Positions 28,721 through 37,761 of a stretch of 64,000 nt of DNA are shown one piece after another (within the stretch, counting starts at the first letter, position 1; each line of letters opens with the position of its first letter). The DNA is from Thiocapsa marina 5811 (GTDB lineage: Bacteria > Pseudomonadota > Gammaproteobacteria > Chromatiales > Chromatiaceae). The position numbers and the translations under genes are program-made. The stretch covers positions 310,001-374,000 of the forward strand of contig NZ_AFWV01000001.1 in the NCBI RefSeq assembly GCF_000223985.1, given 5' to 3'. Below the pieces are notes generated by a model. It was given only the letters and a program-made list of their open reading frames with translations, was not told the DNA's origin and searched no databases.

Positions 28721-30109
28721 ATGACAACGCCCCACGCACCTAAACCCTCTCGGCTTGCCGCCTCGTTGGCCGGCAGCCTGTTGGCCCTCGCGCTCGGAGC
28801 ACCGGCCTTGGCCGAGAAGGCACCGGCCGGGGACAAGACCCCTCCCCCGCCGGCGGTCGTCGTCGCCGCGGTGGAGTCCCGGCTCGTCGACCACCAGGGG
28901 CGATTCATCGGGACGATCCAGGCCATCCAGCAGGTCAATGTGCAAGCCCGCGTGGAGGGCTTTCTGGATCAGGTCGCGTTCGATCAAGGCTTTATGGTGA
29001 AGGCGGGGCAACTTCTGTATCAGATCGACCAGGCACCCTTCCAAGCCAAGCTGGACGCGGCAAAGGCCCAGCTGGCCTCGGCGGTCGCGGACTCGGCCAG
29101 TGCAAAGGCAGACCTGCTGGACGCCCAGGCGCAGTTCGAGCGCTTCGCCGCCCTGGTCAAGAAAGGCGATACCTCCCAGGCCCAGTTCGACCGATCCCGG
29201 GCGCAGCGCGACATGGCGCAGGCGAACGTGGACAAGGCCCAAGCCGCCGAGCTTCAGGCAAAAGCCGACATCCAAACCGCCCAGATCAACCTCGGCTACA
29301 CGACCATTACCAGCCCGATCCAGGGGCGCATCGGGGCGACCAACTACACCGTCGGCAATCTGGTCGGACCGAGCAGCAAGACCCTCTCGACCGTCGTTCA
29401 GCTCGATCCGATCCGTGCCGTCTTCTCCATCCCGAGCGCGGACTTCGTGCGCGTGACGGAGCAGGCCGGCAAGCCCGGTGCAAGCCTCCAGGACTACGTG
29501 CCCGAGCTGCTCCTTCCGACCGGCGCGACCTATGCCGAGAAGGGCCGGCTCGCCTTCGTCGACAACCAAGTCAATGCCAGCACGGGTTCGGTCGCGATCT
29601 ATGCGGATTTCCCCAACCCGAACGGGGTGCTGCTCCCCGGACAGTTCATCACGGCGATCATCCACACCGCCGAGCAGAAGCGCCAACCGGTGATTCCGGC
29701 CGGTGCGGTCATCCAGACCAAGGACGGGCAACAGGTCTATGTCGTCGGCAAGGACAACCGTGTCGCCCTGCGCACCATCAAGACAAGCGGCCAGGTCGGT
29801 ACCGACTTCGCCGTCAGCGCAGGATTAAAGGAGGGCGAGATCGTCGTCGTCTCCGGCATCCAGAAGATCAAACCCGGAATGGTGGTGACGCCGACGCAAG
29901 CCGACGCGACCGGTGCAAAGGCCACAGGAGCGAACGCAACGACGCCTGCCGCAGCGGCAAGCGATAAGACCGCGGAGCCCACCGACCCACCGAGCAAGAG
30001 CGGATCGGCACCGGCTCAGCCGCCGGCTGCAGGCGAGACTAGCGAGCCCGAGCACGAGGGGGCAGACGATAGCGCCGCCGATCGCGCCACACCGGCAACG
30101 GAGCGCTGA
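28721..30109 (+). CDS. RND efflux periplasmic adaptor (membrane fusion protein)
   Basis: A 462-residue periplasmic adaptor that links an RND pump to an outer-membrane channel. The start at ATG 28721 opens a signal peptide (about 30 residues, [13 protein letters not shown]). The order is lipoyl/barrel-sandwich ([33 protein letters not shown]), a coiled-coil hairpin rich in Ala/Gln (about 95-165) and the second lipoyl half ([23 protein letters not shown]). Beta-barrel and membrane-proximal domains come next. The tail from about residue 405 is a low-complexity Ala/Thr/Pro/Glu stretch. It is two bases upstream of the pump gene. Confidence 0.93.
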   Translation: MTTPHAPKPSRLAASLAGSLLALALGAPALAEKAPAGDKTPPPPAVVVAAVESRLVDHQGRFIGTIQAIQQVNVQARVEGFLDQVAFDQGFMVKAGQLLYQIDQAPFQAKLDAAKAQLASAVADSASAKADLLDAQAQFERFAALVKKGDTSQAQFDRSRAQRDMAQANVDKAQAAELQAKADIQTAQINLGYTTITSPIQGRIGATNYTVGNLVGPSSKTLSTVVQLDPIRAVFSIPSADFVRVTEQAGKPGASLQDYVPELLLPTGATYAEKGRLAFVDNQVNASTGSVAIYADFPNPNGVLLPGQFITAIIHTAEQKRQPVIPAGAVIQTKDGQQVYVVGKDNRVALRTIKTSGQVGTDFAVSAGLKEGEIVVVSGIQKIKPGMVVTPTQADATGAKATGANATTPAAAASDKTAEPTDPPSKSGSAPAQPPAAGETSEPEHEGADDSAADRATPATER

Positions 30110-30111
30110 GC

Positions 30112-33100
30112 ATGATCTCCAAGGTCTTCGTCGATCGGCCGCGCCTCGCGGCGGTGGTCTCCACCGTCATCGTGGTGGCCGGACTCCTGGCGATGTTCAG
30201 CATCCCGGTGTCGCAGTATCCGGACATCGTCCCGCCCGTGGTTCAGGTCACGGCCAGCTACCCGGGTGCGGATGCTCAGACGATCGCCGACACGGTCGGC
30301 AGTCCGATCGAGCAGCAGGTCAACGGGGTCGAGGGCATGATCTACATGTCGTCGACCGCCTCCTCGGCCGGCACCTACAACCTCACGGTCACCTTCGAGG
30401 TCGGAACCGACCCGAATATCGCCCAGGTCAACACCCAAAACCGGGTCACCCAAGCCCTCGCGCAATTGCCGCAGGAGGTGCAGTCGCTCGGCGTCACGGT
30501 CCAGGCCGAATCGACCAACCTGCTCCTCGTCGTCAGCGTCTTCTCCCCGGACGGCAGCAAAGACCCGATCTTCCTGTCCAATTTCACCACCATCAATGTC
30601 CTGAACGAGATTTCCCGGCTGCCCGGCGTGGGCCAAGCCAGTCTCTTCGGGCCGCTCAAGTACTCGATGCGGATCTGGCTCCAGCCCGAGAAGATGTCGG
30701 CGCTCGGGATCACCCCGGGCGACGTGATCAACGCCATCGAGTCGCAGAATCTCCAGGCCGCACTCGGACAGATCGGCGGTCCCCCCATCGGCGCGGATCA
30801 GGTCCTCCAGTACGCCATCGTCACCGAAGGCCAATTGGTGCAGCCGAGCGAGTTCGAGCAGATCGTGGTGCGCACCGGGGCCGACGGGGCCATCGTTCGG
30901 ATCCAGGACATCGCCGAGGTCGAGCTCGGCGCACAAGCCTATACCCAGATTTCCTACCTCAACGGAAAGCCGGCCGCGGCCATCGGCATCTACCAGTCGC
31001 CGCAGGCCAACGCGCTGGACGTCGCCGAATCGGTCCAAGCCGAATTGGAGACGCTCAAGTCCCGGTTCCCCGCCGGGGTCGAGGCCGAGGTCATCTATGA
31101 CTCGACGCTCTTCGTGAAGGCATCGATCGAGGAGATCATCTTTACCCTCGGGATCACCTCGGTCATCGTGCTGCTGGTCGTGTTCATCTTCCTGCAGGAT
31201 CTGCGTGCGACCATCGTCCCCGCGCTGACCATTCCGGTGTCCCTGATCGGCGTCTTCGTCGTGTTGATCGCGCTGGGATTCTCGGCCAACACCATCAGCC
31301 TCTTCGCGGTCGTCTTGGCGATCGGCCTGGTCGTGGACGACGCGATCGTGGTGGTCGAGAACGTTCAGCGCATCATGTTGGAGGAGGGACTGGACCGGCG
31401 GGCCGCCAGCCTCAAGGCCATGCAGCAAGTGACCGGGCCGATCATCTCCACCACGCTCGTGCTCTTCGCCATCTTCGCGCCGGTCGCCTTCCTGCCCGGC
31501 ATCACGGGGGAGATGTTCCGTCAGTTCGCCGTGACCATCTCGGCGGCAGTGGCCATCTCCGCGCTGAACGCCTTGACCCTCTCGCCGGTGCTCTGCTCGC
31601 TGTTCCTGCGCAAGCCCAAAGAGGCCAAGCGCGGACCCTTCGCCTGGTTCAACACGGGCTTCGACAAGACCCGCGACGGCTACGTGAGCATCGTGCGCAT
31701 CTTCGCCCGGCGCTCGGCGATCGCGGGTCTGCTCATCGTCCTCATCGGCGGCGCGGCGGTGCTGATCCTCGGCCGCCTGCCCACCGGCTTCATCCCCAAC
31801 GAGGACCAAGGCGCCCTCTTCGTCGATGTCAGCCTGCCGAGCGGCTCCGCCCTGCCGCGCACCACGGATGTCCTGAAACAGGTCCAGGCGATCGCCTCGA
31901 GCACCCCCGGCGTCGCCAACGTCATGACCGTCTCGGGCTACAGCATGCTGACCGGCTCGGCATCCTCCAACAGCGGACTCGGGGTCATCGTTCTCGACCC
32001 ATGGGACGAGCGCAAAACCCCGGAGCTGAGCATCAAAGGCCTGCTCGGCCGACTCCAAGCACAAATGAGCGCAATACCGGAGGCCACGGTCTTTCTCTTC
32101 CCGCCGCCGCCCATCCCGGGACTCGGCTCGGCCAGCGGCTTCGCCATGCAGCTAGAGGCCCTGGGCGGTCAGTCCCCGCTGGAGCTGACCCAGGTCCTCC
32201 AGGGTCTCATCGCCACGGCGATGGAAGACCCCCGCATCGGCAGGGCCTATTCCTCCTTCAGCGCCGATGTCCCGCAGCTCTTCCTGGAGCTCGACCGAAC
32301 CAAGGCGCAGTACATGGACGTCCCGGTCTCAGATGTCTTCGAGACACTGCAAGCGACCTTCGGCAGCACCTATGTCAACAACTTTACCTATCAGGGGCAG
32401 ACCTACCAGGTCAATGTCCAGGCCGACCAGAACGCCCGCATGACGGTCGACGACTTGTCGGGAACCTATGTCCGCTCCAACAACGGCGATATGGTCCCCA
32501 TCGGCACCCTGGCGACAATCCGGGATGACTTGGGCGCGGATCTCGTCTTCCGCTACAACGAGTTCCTCACCGCCATGATCAACGGCACCCCCGCGCCCGG
32601 ATATTCGGCCGGCGATGCCATGGCCGCCATGCAGGAGGCCGCCAAGAAGGCCCTGCCGGACGGCTACACCTTCGAATGGACCGCACTGTCGTTGCAGGAG
32701 TCGCAGCAGAGCGCGAGCTCGGAGATCGCCGTCTTCGGCTTGGCCGTCCTCTTCGGTTACCTGTTCCTCGTCGCCTTGTACGAAAGCTGGTCCATCCCAT
32801 TCGCCGTCTTGACCTCGGTGACGGTCGCCATTCTGGGTGCGGGCGTCACGCTCTGGCTCGCCAAGCTCGACAACGACCTCTACACCCAAATCGGTCTGGT
32901 CCTGCTGATCGGGCTCGCCGCCAAGAACGCCATCCTGATCGTGGAGTTCGCCAAAGAGCAGCGCGAGGCCGGCAAAAGCCTACTGGATGCGGCCCTGATT
33001 GCCGCGCACATGCGCTTTCGCGCCGTGCTCATGACCGCCCTGGCCTTCATCATCGGCCTCATGCCCTTGGTGCTCGCGACCGGCGCAGGCGCCAACGCCC

Positions 33101-33297
33101 GCATCCACCTGGGCTCCACCGTGCTCGGCGGCATGCTCTTCGCGGTGATCTTCGGCATCCTGCTCATCCCCGCGCTCTACGTCATGTTCCAGTGGCTCGG
33201 CGAAAAGGGGGGAGCTTGGATCAAGCCCAAGCCGGAGGACGCGGACGACGATGCAGGCGCGCAGCCGACGGCCGAGGCCACGAAGGGGGGCGGATAG
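30112..33297 (+). CDS. RND multidrug efflux permease (HAE1/AcrB type)
   Basis: A 1061-residue inner-membrane proton-driven drug exporter. N-terminal [27 protein letters not shown] and [43 protein letters not shown] are typical of HAE1 permeases. The proton-relay Asp pair is in helix 4 ([18 protein letters not shown]) and the helix-10 Lys in [17 protein letters not shown]. The protein has twelve membrane helices and two large periplasmic loops. No outer-membrane factor and no TetR-type regulator is adjacent. Substrates are unknown. Confidence 0.95.
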   Translation: MISKVFVDRPRLAAVVSTVIVVAGLLAMFSIPVSQYPDIVPPVVQVTASYPGADAQTIADTVGSPIEQQVNGVEGMIYMSSTASSAGTYNLTVTFEVGTDPNIAQVNTQNRVTQALAQLPQEVQSLGVTVQAESTNLLLVVSVFSPDGSKDPIFLSNFTTINVLNEISRLPGVGQASLFGPLKYSMRIWLQPEKMSALGITPGDVINAIESQNLQAALGQIGGPPIGADQVLQYAIVTEGQLVQPSEFEQIVVRTGADGAIVRIQDIAEVELGAQAYTQISYLNGKPAAAIGIYQSPQANALDVAESVQAELETLKSRFPAGVEAEVIYDSTLFVKASIEEIIFTLGITSVIVLLVVFIFLQDLRATIVPALTIPVSLIGVFVVLIALGFSANTISLFAVVLAIGLVVDDAIVVVENVQRIMLEEGLDRRAASLKAMQQVTGPIISTTLVLFAIFAPVAFLPGITGEMFRQFAVTISAAVAISALNALTLSPVLCSLFLRKPKEAKRGPFAWFNTGFDKTRDGYVSIVRIFARRSAIAGLLIVLIGGAAVLILGRLPTGFIPNEDQGALFVDVSLPSGSALPRTTDVLKQVQAIASSTPGVANVMTVSGYSMLTGSASSNSGLGVIVLDPWDERKTPELSIKGLLGRLQAQMSAIPEATVFLFPPPPIPGLGSASGFAMQLEALGGQSPLELTQVLQGLIATAMEDPRIGRAYSSFSADVPQLFLELDRTKAQYMDVPVSDVFETLQATFGSTYVNNFTYQGQTYQVNVQADQNARMTVDDLSGTYVRSNNGDMVPIGTLATIRDDLGADLVFRYNEFLTAMINGTPAPGYSAGDAMAAMQEAAKKALPDGYTFEWTALSLQESQQSASSEIAVFGLAVLFGYLFLVALYESWSIPFAVLTSVTVAILGAGVTLWLAKLDNDLYTQIGLVLLIGLAAKNAILIVEFAKEQREAGKSLLDAALIAAHMRFRAVLMTALAFIIGLMPLVLATGAGANARIHLGSTVLGGMLFAVIFGILLIPALYVMFQWLGEKGGAWIKPKPEDADDDAGAQPTAEATKGGG

Positions 33298-33445
33298 GCT
33301 GTCGCCCCGTCGCCGGCTGATCCACCGTCGGCGACGGGCTCAAGTCAAGGCGGGCGCGTCACGATTGTCGGGAGGATTCCGGATCGAAGGAGGTGAACTG
33401 CCGGATCCAGTGCAGCACGGCAGATGTGTCGAGACCGTTCGTTGT

Positions 33446-33483
33446 CGTTGTCGTCATCGACCATCGATGCGATGACGACAACG
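33446..33483. repeat. Perfect 14-base inverted repeat
   Basis: CGTTGTCGTCATCG (33446-33459) and its exact complement (33470-33483) enclose ten bases. It lies 149 bases after the efflux pump gene and before the antitoxin gene. It could end the efflux operon transcript, or it could be a recognition site. Confidence 0.5.
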
Positions 33484-33540
33484 AAAATGATCTCGGACGG
33501 TGTCGGAATCTCTGCACCGCTCCACTAGGATGCCACACTT

Positions 33541-33556
33541 GTTCAAGTTCCTGAAC
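33541..33556. promoter_or_regulatory. Candidate operator of the antitoxin gene
   Basis: Inverted repeat GTTCA-N6-TGAAC ends 12 bases before the antitoxin start and overlaps a second one, ACTTG-TT-CAAGT (33537-33548). Phd/YefM antitoxins repress their own promoters through short palindromes, so this position fits autoregulation. Confidence 0.45.
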
Positions 33557-33568
33557 AGGTTTAATGCC

Positions 33569-33835
33569 ATGAAAGTCATCACCTACTCCCATGCGCGCAA
33601 CGCCCTGAAATCCGTCCTGGATGATGTCGTTCGAGATGCCGACGTGACCATTATCAGCCGTCGAGATGCCGAAGGCGATGCCGTGGTGATGTCCCTCGAC
33701 CACTACAAGAGCCTGGTGGAGACCCTGCATCTTCTCTCGACACCCGCCAATGCCGACGCCCTGGCCCGCGCGATTCGGCAGGATCAGGCGGACGAGGCCC
33801 AGCCGCGAACCTTGCTCGACGCGCACGGCGGTTGA
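33569..33835 (+). CDS. Phd/YefM-family antitoxin, no toxin partner seen
   Basis: An 88-residue protein starting MKVITYSHARNALKSVLDDVVRDADVTIISRRDAEGDAVVMSLDHYKSLVETLHLL, which is the YefM DNA-binding fold. The C-terminal part (NADALARAIRQDQ) is the usual toxin-wrapping tail. The longer reading from 33500 is not needed. YoeB toxin would be expected to overlap the 3' end, but the following sequence has no RelE/YoeB-like product and the next gene is Fic on the other strand. It is therefore an orphan, or a regulator or protector against invading toxins. Confidence 0.87.
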   Translation: MKVITYSHARNALKSVLDDVVRDADVTIISRRDAEGDAVVMSLDHYKSLVETLHLLSTPANADALARAIRQDQADEAQPRTLLDAHGG

Positions 33836-33896
33836 GCGTGCGCGGGATCCGACGGCCATCCCCTCAATCGTGGATTCGGCCCGTAGCTGAATGTCC

Positions 33897-34958
33897 TTAC
33901 TCATCAGGCCGGACCCTAAGATCGCCCCCGTCATGCTGCCGCAGCGCCAACACTAGCTGCCGCCCCGACGGCGTCAGCCGATACCCCTGCTTGGGGCTCT
34001 TCGGTGTCTCCGGACGCGTCAGCTCAAGCCATCCACCGGCAAGCGCTGGGTGCAGATAGTCGTAGAGAAACGTCGGCCGATGCGACAGCCCCGTAAGCGC
34101 CATCAACGCCTTGGCCGAGTAGTCGCCCTCACCCATCCGCGCCAACAGGTTCAGAACTTGTTCGCCAGCTTGTTCGGTGCCTTGTTCGGTAGCTTGTTCG
34201 GTCGAGGACATCAATGCCTCCCGAATCACCCCCAGCATGAACTCGACGAAGAGGGTCGACGCACCCTCGGCGTTGCTCTCGGCCAGCGCTCGGTAGTAAT
34301 CCTGTTGATGCGCATGAATGATGCTCTCCACCGGCAAATCGGCGAGCAAAGGGTTCCACCGGCTCAAGATCAGGGTCTGCCATAAGCGGCCCAGCCGTCC
34401 GTTACCGTCTTCGAACGGGTGGATAAACTCAAACTCGTAGTGAAAGACACAACTCGCGATGAGCGGATGGACCTCGGCCCTGCCCAGCCAAGCGAACAGG
34501 TCCCCCATCAAGATCGCCACGCGATCGGCCGGCGGTGCCATGTGAACAACATGATCGCCCGACATGACGCCAACGCCCCCATGTCGATACGCGCCCGGAC
34601 GCTCCACCAAACCCGTCATCAGAAGGGCATGAGCCGCAAGCAGATCCTCCTCGCTGGCCGGATTCCACGCCGGAAAATGCTCGTAGGCCAGGAGCGCATT
34701 CCTGACCTCTTGGATCTCGCTAGGCGGCGCAATCACCGGCTTGCCTTCCAGGATCGCGGTGATCTGCTGCTCACTCAGGGTGTTGCCCTCGATCGCCAAT
34801 GACCCATGAATGGTCCGGATCCGGTTGACGCGCCGCAGACGCAGAGCACCCGCCGACTCGGCCGCCACGGCGGAGCGCCCCAGATGCTCGGCGATCTCGG
34901 CAACATCAGCGACGATGCCCGGGGTAATCACGAAAGGCGGCGAGTAGGTTTTGGTCAT
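33897..34958 (-). CDS. Fic family protein (AMPylase type)
   Basis: A 353-residue Fido-domain protein; such enzymes transfer AMP or related groups to target proteins. The active motif is complete: HPFEDGNGRLGR (about residue 193). The N-terminal inhibitory helix motif (S/T)xxxE(G/N) is visible as SLAIEGN (about residue 50), so it belongs to the N-terminally self-inhibited class. A C-terminal winged-helix region (about 270-345) follows a linker TEQATEQGTEQAGEQ, encoded by a 12-base tandem repeat. Start is ATG 34958. It is convergent with the orphan antitoxin and 426 bases from dndA. Confidence 0.92.
   Translation of the reverse strand: MTKTYSPPFVITPGIVADVAEIAEHLGRSAVAAESAGALRLRRVNRIRTIHGSLAIEGNTLSEQQITAILEGKPVIAPPSEIQEVRNALLAYEHFPAWNPASEEDLLAAHALLMTGLVERPGAYRHGGVGVMSGDHVVHMAPPADRVAILMGDLFAWLGRAEVHPLIASCVFHYEFEFIHPFEDGNGRLGRLWQTLILSRWNPLLADLPVESIIHAHQQDYYRALAESNAEGASTLFVEFMLGVIREALMSSTEQATEQGTEQAGEQVLNLLARMGEGDYSAKALMALTGLSHRPTFLYDYLHPALAGGWLELTRPETPKSPKQGYRLTPSGRQLVLALRQHDGGDLRVRPDE
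34157..34204. repeat. Four 12-base tandem repeats inside the Fic gene
   Basis: CTTGTTCG followed by four variable bases occurs at 34157, 34169, 34181 and 34193. The unit is a multiple of three, so copy-number change keeps the reading frame and alters only the linker before the winged-helix part. Confidence 0.8.
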
Positions 34959-35384
34959 GGATTGCGGCGAGTACCCGCTTGGTATCTTGATCGAGTCAGA
35001 AAGCGTACGCGTTATGAAAGGCAAAGCGCAGCGTGCCCATCCTACGAACCCGGTGCCAGCCGGACGGGCAGACCCTATCGACGCCGATGCCCCACCCGGC
35101 AACTCGCGCCGGCTTGTGCCCACCCCTCAGCTTCGACATCGCACCAACCGACGATTGCCACGATCGAGGAGATTGAAGCCGCTGATATAGAGTCGTAGGT
35201 GCTATCCCGCCGAGGAACAACCACCCGTGTAGGGGCGACTTCAGTCGCCCCTACAAGACTAGCAGCCATACGCACTCTGGATGCGTCATCCCGGAAATCG
35301 CCCCAAGCCGCGGGTCGCCTATGGCTCTTGGTTCCGTTACCGCGAGGTTCATACGCCAACGTTGCCGGTTGCTACGAACCCGGC
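34959..35384. other. Gene-free stretch between fic and dndA
   Basis: About 425 bases without a supported gene. It holds the promoter of the Fic gene and, at 35229-35254, a perfect hairpin with stem GTAGGGGCGACT and a two-base loop. This lies downstream of dndA and may end its transcript or be a dispersed repeat. Confidence 0.55.
35229..35254. repeat. Perfect hairpin GTAGGGGCGACT
   Basis: Twelve-base perfect stem with loop TC, in the gap between the Fic gene and dndA. There is no T-run. The form is that of a dispersed palindromic repeat. Confidence 0.7.
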
Positions 35385-36512
35385 TCAAAGCAGCCCGCCG
35401 ATGCGCCCCGCCACCGCCTCCCAATCGACAACCGGCGTGAGATGGCACCAACTCAGACGCACACAGCCATTCGCCTCGTCGTCACTCATCCCCATCGCCT
35501 TCAGCACATGGCTTGGTGAGTAGCTGCTCGACGTGCAGGCCGATCCGTTGGAGATCGCGACCAGGTCCTTCAAAGCCACCATCAGCGCCTCGGAATCCAA
35601 CCCCGGGAAGGCCAAATTCAAGACATGATCCATCACCAGGGACTGATCACCCGTCAGGCGCGGGCCGAGCGGCATGAGCGCATCCAAAGCCTGCCGGCGG
35701 ATATCCCGACAGATCGCATGCCGCCGCGCGCAATCCCGGACCGAAATCTCGGCCGCAGCCCCCAAGGCCGCGATCAGCGCAACCGGCAAGGTACCCGGTC
35801 GCAATCCCCGCTCCTGACCACCCCCGACCATCAAGGGCTGAAGCGGTATCCGCTCGTAGCCCCGGCGCCGGGCAACCAAGGCGCCGATGCCCTTCGGTGC
35901 ATAGAGCTTGTGACCACTGATCGAGATCAGATCGATCCGCGGATTGCGCAGCGGCTCAAGATCCTTGCCGAAACCCTGAGCCGCATCGACGTGGAAGTAC
36001 GCCGGATGGTCCGCGAGCCTCTCGGCAATCGCATCCAACGGCTGCCGAACCCCGGTCTCGTTGTTCGTCTGCATCACGGACACCAGAGCGGTCTCCGGGC
36101 GCAGCGCCACGCGGATCGCCTCCGGATCCACCGCGCCGCTTGAATCGACCGCAACCCGCGTGACCGAGAACCCGGACCGCTCCAGCAGATCGCAGGGCTC
36201 CAGCACCGCCTTGTGCTCGATTCGGGTCGTGATGACATGACTCCGCCCGGCATTCGCCTCCGCACGCAACCCGAGAATCGCGAGGTTGTTGCTCTCCGTC
36301 GCACCGCTGGTGAAGACCACCTCGTCGCGCTTCGCGCCAACCACCGCAGCGACCTGATCACGCGCTCGCTGCACCGCTTGCTTGGCCCGCGCGCCGAATT
36401 CATGGGTCCGACTGCCCTCGTTGCCGAAGTCTTCATCCAAGTAGCAGAGCAGGGTTTTTCGAACTTCGGGCGCAAGCGGAGTGGTGGCGTTGCAGTCCAG
36501 GTAGACGGGCAT
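35385..36512 (-). CDS. dndA: Cysteine desulfurase DndA
   Basis: A 375-residue PLP enzyme that mobilises sulfur from cysteine for DNA phosphorothioation and assembles the DndC iron-sulfur cluster. Start at ATG 36512 (MPVYLDCNATTPLAPEV). NifS/IscS class V aminotransferase features are TSGATESNNLAI, the PLP lysine in SISGHKLYAPKGIGA and the reactive Cys in SNGSACTSSSYSPSHVL. It could be a housekeeping IscS-like enzyme. The divergent dndB-dndC next door and the absence of iscU or other Isc genes make DndA the better name. Promoter region is shared with dndB. Confidence 0.88.
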   Translation of the reverse strand: MPVYLDCNATTPLAPEVRKTLLCYLDEDFGNEGSRTHEFGARAKQAVQRARDQVAAVVGAKRDEVVFTSGATESNNLAILGLRAEANAGRSHVITTRIEHKAVLEPCDLLERSGFSVTRVAVDSSGAVDPEAIRVALRPETALVSVMQTNNETGVRQPLDAIAERLADHPAYFHVDAAQGFGKDLEPLRNPRIDLISISGHKLYAPKGIGALVARRRGYERIPLQPLMVGGGQERGLRPGTLPVALIAALGAAAEISVRDCARRHAICRDIRRQALDALMPLGPRLTGDQSLVMDHVLNLAFPGLDSEALMVALKDLVAISNGSACTSSSYSPSHVLKAMGMSDDEANGCVRLSWCHLTPVVDWEAVAGRIGGLL

Positions 36513-36568
36513 GGGTGACTCCCGGCGGAAACTCTTTGTTGACAGCTCATTTAGGATCAGAGAGCATT

Positions 36569-36581
36569 TGTTTGTCAAACA
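36569..36581. promoter_or_regulatory. Palindrome and divergent promoters between dndA and dndB
   Basis: TGTTTG-T-CAAACA lies in an AT-rich 145-base gap. It overlaps a plus-strand promoter TTGTCA-16-CATACT (about 36573-36600, reading into dndB) and a minus-strand TTGACA box reading into dndA. DndB proteins are known transcriptional repressors of dnd genes, so this is a candidate DndB site. The TACG-N10-CGTA site I recall for another DndB is not present. Confidence 0.5.
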
Positions 36582-36657
36582 TTTCACAACAAACATACTT
36601 TCCCGCATAAGACGCGGCTTGGCCGTTAACCTCGCTCATCAACCTGTCGAGCCGACC

Positions 36658-37761
36658 ATGGATACAGCGCCCACCCTCACGTTCCCGGTGATTCGCGGTC
36701 TCGAAGCGGGCCGCGAGTACTTCGTCGCCATGTGGACGCTCCGCATGCTGCGCCGTATCTCCGTCTTTCACGAAGACGATCTGCCGCCCGAGATGCGTTC
36801 CCGACGTACTCTGAATCCTGCGCGAGTCCCGGAGATCTCGGAATACATCCTCGACAATCCCGACGATTATGTCCTTTCAGCGATCACGGTCTCGATCGAT
36901 TCCGATCTGAGCTTCGATCCTCTCCCCGGTGAAAGCAGGCTCGGCATCCTCCGCGTCCCGATGGATGCACGCTTCGTCATGAACGACGGCCATCACCGCC
37001 GGGCAGCCATCATCGAGGTGCTCAAACAGCGGCCCGAGCTGGCGCAGGAAACCATTGCCGTCATGTTCTTCCGAGACACCGGGCTTGAGCGCTGCCGGCA
37101 AATGTTCTCGGATCTCAACCGCCACGCCATCCGCCCAAGCCGTTCCCTGGGTCTGCTATACGAGCAACGGGATGACAAGGCGCGCCTTGCCAAGCTGGTC
37201 GTGATGGAATCCGAGATCTTCCGGAACATCATGGACATGCAGAAGACCTCGCTCGCGAAACGCTCGCGGAAGCTCTTCACGCTGTCCGCCCTCCATAACG
37301 CCTGCGCGGACTTCATGACGGGAATGACCACAGGCAACCTCGCCGACGATGCAGCCTTGGCACGCGGGTTCTGGGAGGCGGTCGCGCTGGAGATGCCGAC
37401 CTGGATCCAAGTCAAGGAAGGAAACCTGTCCGCGGGCGAGGTCCGAGAGGGTTTCGTCCACGCACACGGGATCACCCTGCAAGCTTTGGGACGGTCCGGG
37501 AACGCCTTGCTGCAAAGCCAGCCCGACGACTGGAGAGACCATCTCGTCGCCTTGAGGCGGATCGACTGGTCGCGCAGCAACACAGAGCTCTGGGACGGGC
37601 GTGCGCTCGTCGGCGGCAAGGTCGTCAGGGGGAATATCAACCTTGTATTGACCACGAACGTGATCAAGCAGGTCTTGGGGTTACCGCTGGACGCCGAGGA
37701 GCAGAACGTCGAGAACACTCACCGGGCTGCTCGCGAGCCGGTCGGTTGTATGCCGAAATGA
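36658..37761 (+). CDS. dndB: DNA sulfur modification regulator DndB
   Basis: A 367-residue protein of the DndB family, which shares the DGQHR-type fold; here the motif reads MNDGHHRRAAIIE (about residue 122). In studied systems DndB represses dnd transcription and tunes phosphorothioation frequency. Other conserved parts are FFRDTGLERCRQMFSDLNRHAIRPSRSL and SLAKRSRKLFTLSALHNAC. The start at ATG 36658 (MDTAPTLTFPVIRGLEAG) is chosen because the family pattern begins there. The stop overlaps the dndC start by ATGA. Confidence 0.9.
   Translation: MDTAPTLTFPVIRGLEAGREYFVAMWTLRMLRRISVFHEDDLPPEMRSRRTLNPARVPEISEYILDNPDDYVLSAITVSIDSDLSFDPLPGESRLGILRVPMDARFVMNDGHHRRAAIIEVLKQRPELAQETIAVMFFRDTGLERCRQMFSDLNRHAIRPSRSLGLLYEQRDDKARLAKLVVMESEIFRNIMDMQKTSLAKRSRKLFTLSALHNACADFMTGMTTGNLADDAALARGFWEAVALEMPTWIQVKEGNLSAGEVREGFVHAHGITLQALGRSGNALLQSQPDDWRDHLVALRRIDWSRSNTELWDGRALVGGKVVRGNINLVLTTNVIKQVLGLPLDAEEQNVENTHRAAREPVGCMPK

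Noticed and set aside
30016-32064. A 682-codon minus-strand frame opposite the RND pump
   Set aside because: Composition is Asp/His/Gln-rich low complexity typical of antisense frames in GC-rich genes; the RND permease is unambiguous.
33832-34059. Toxin gene overlapping the end of the YefM antitoxin
   Set aside because: The 75-residue frame has no YoeB/RelE pattern and runs opposite to the clearly coding Fic gene.
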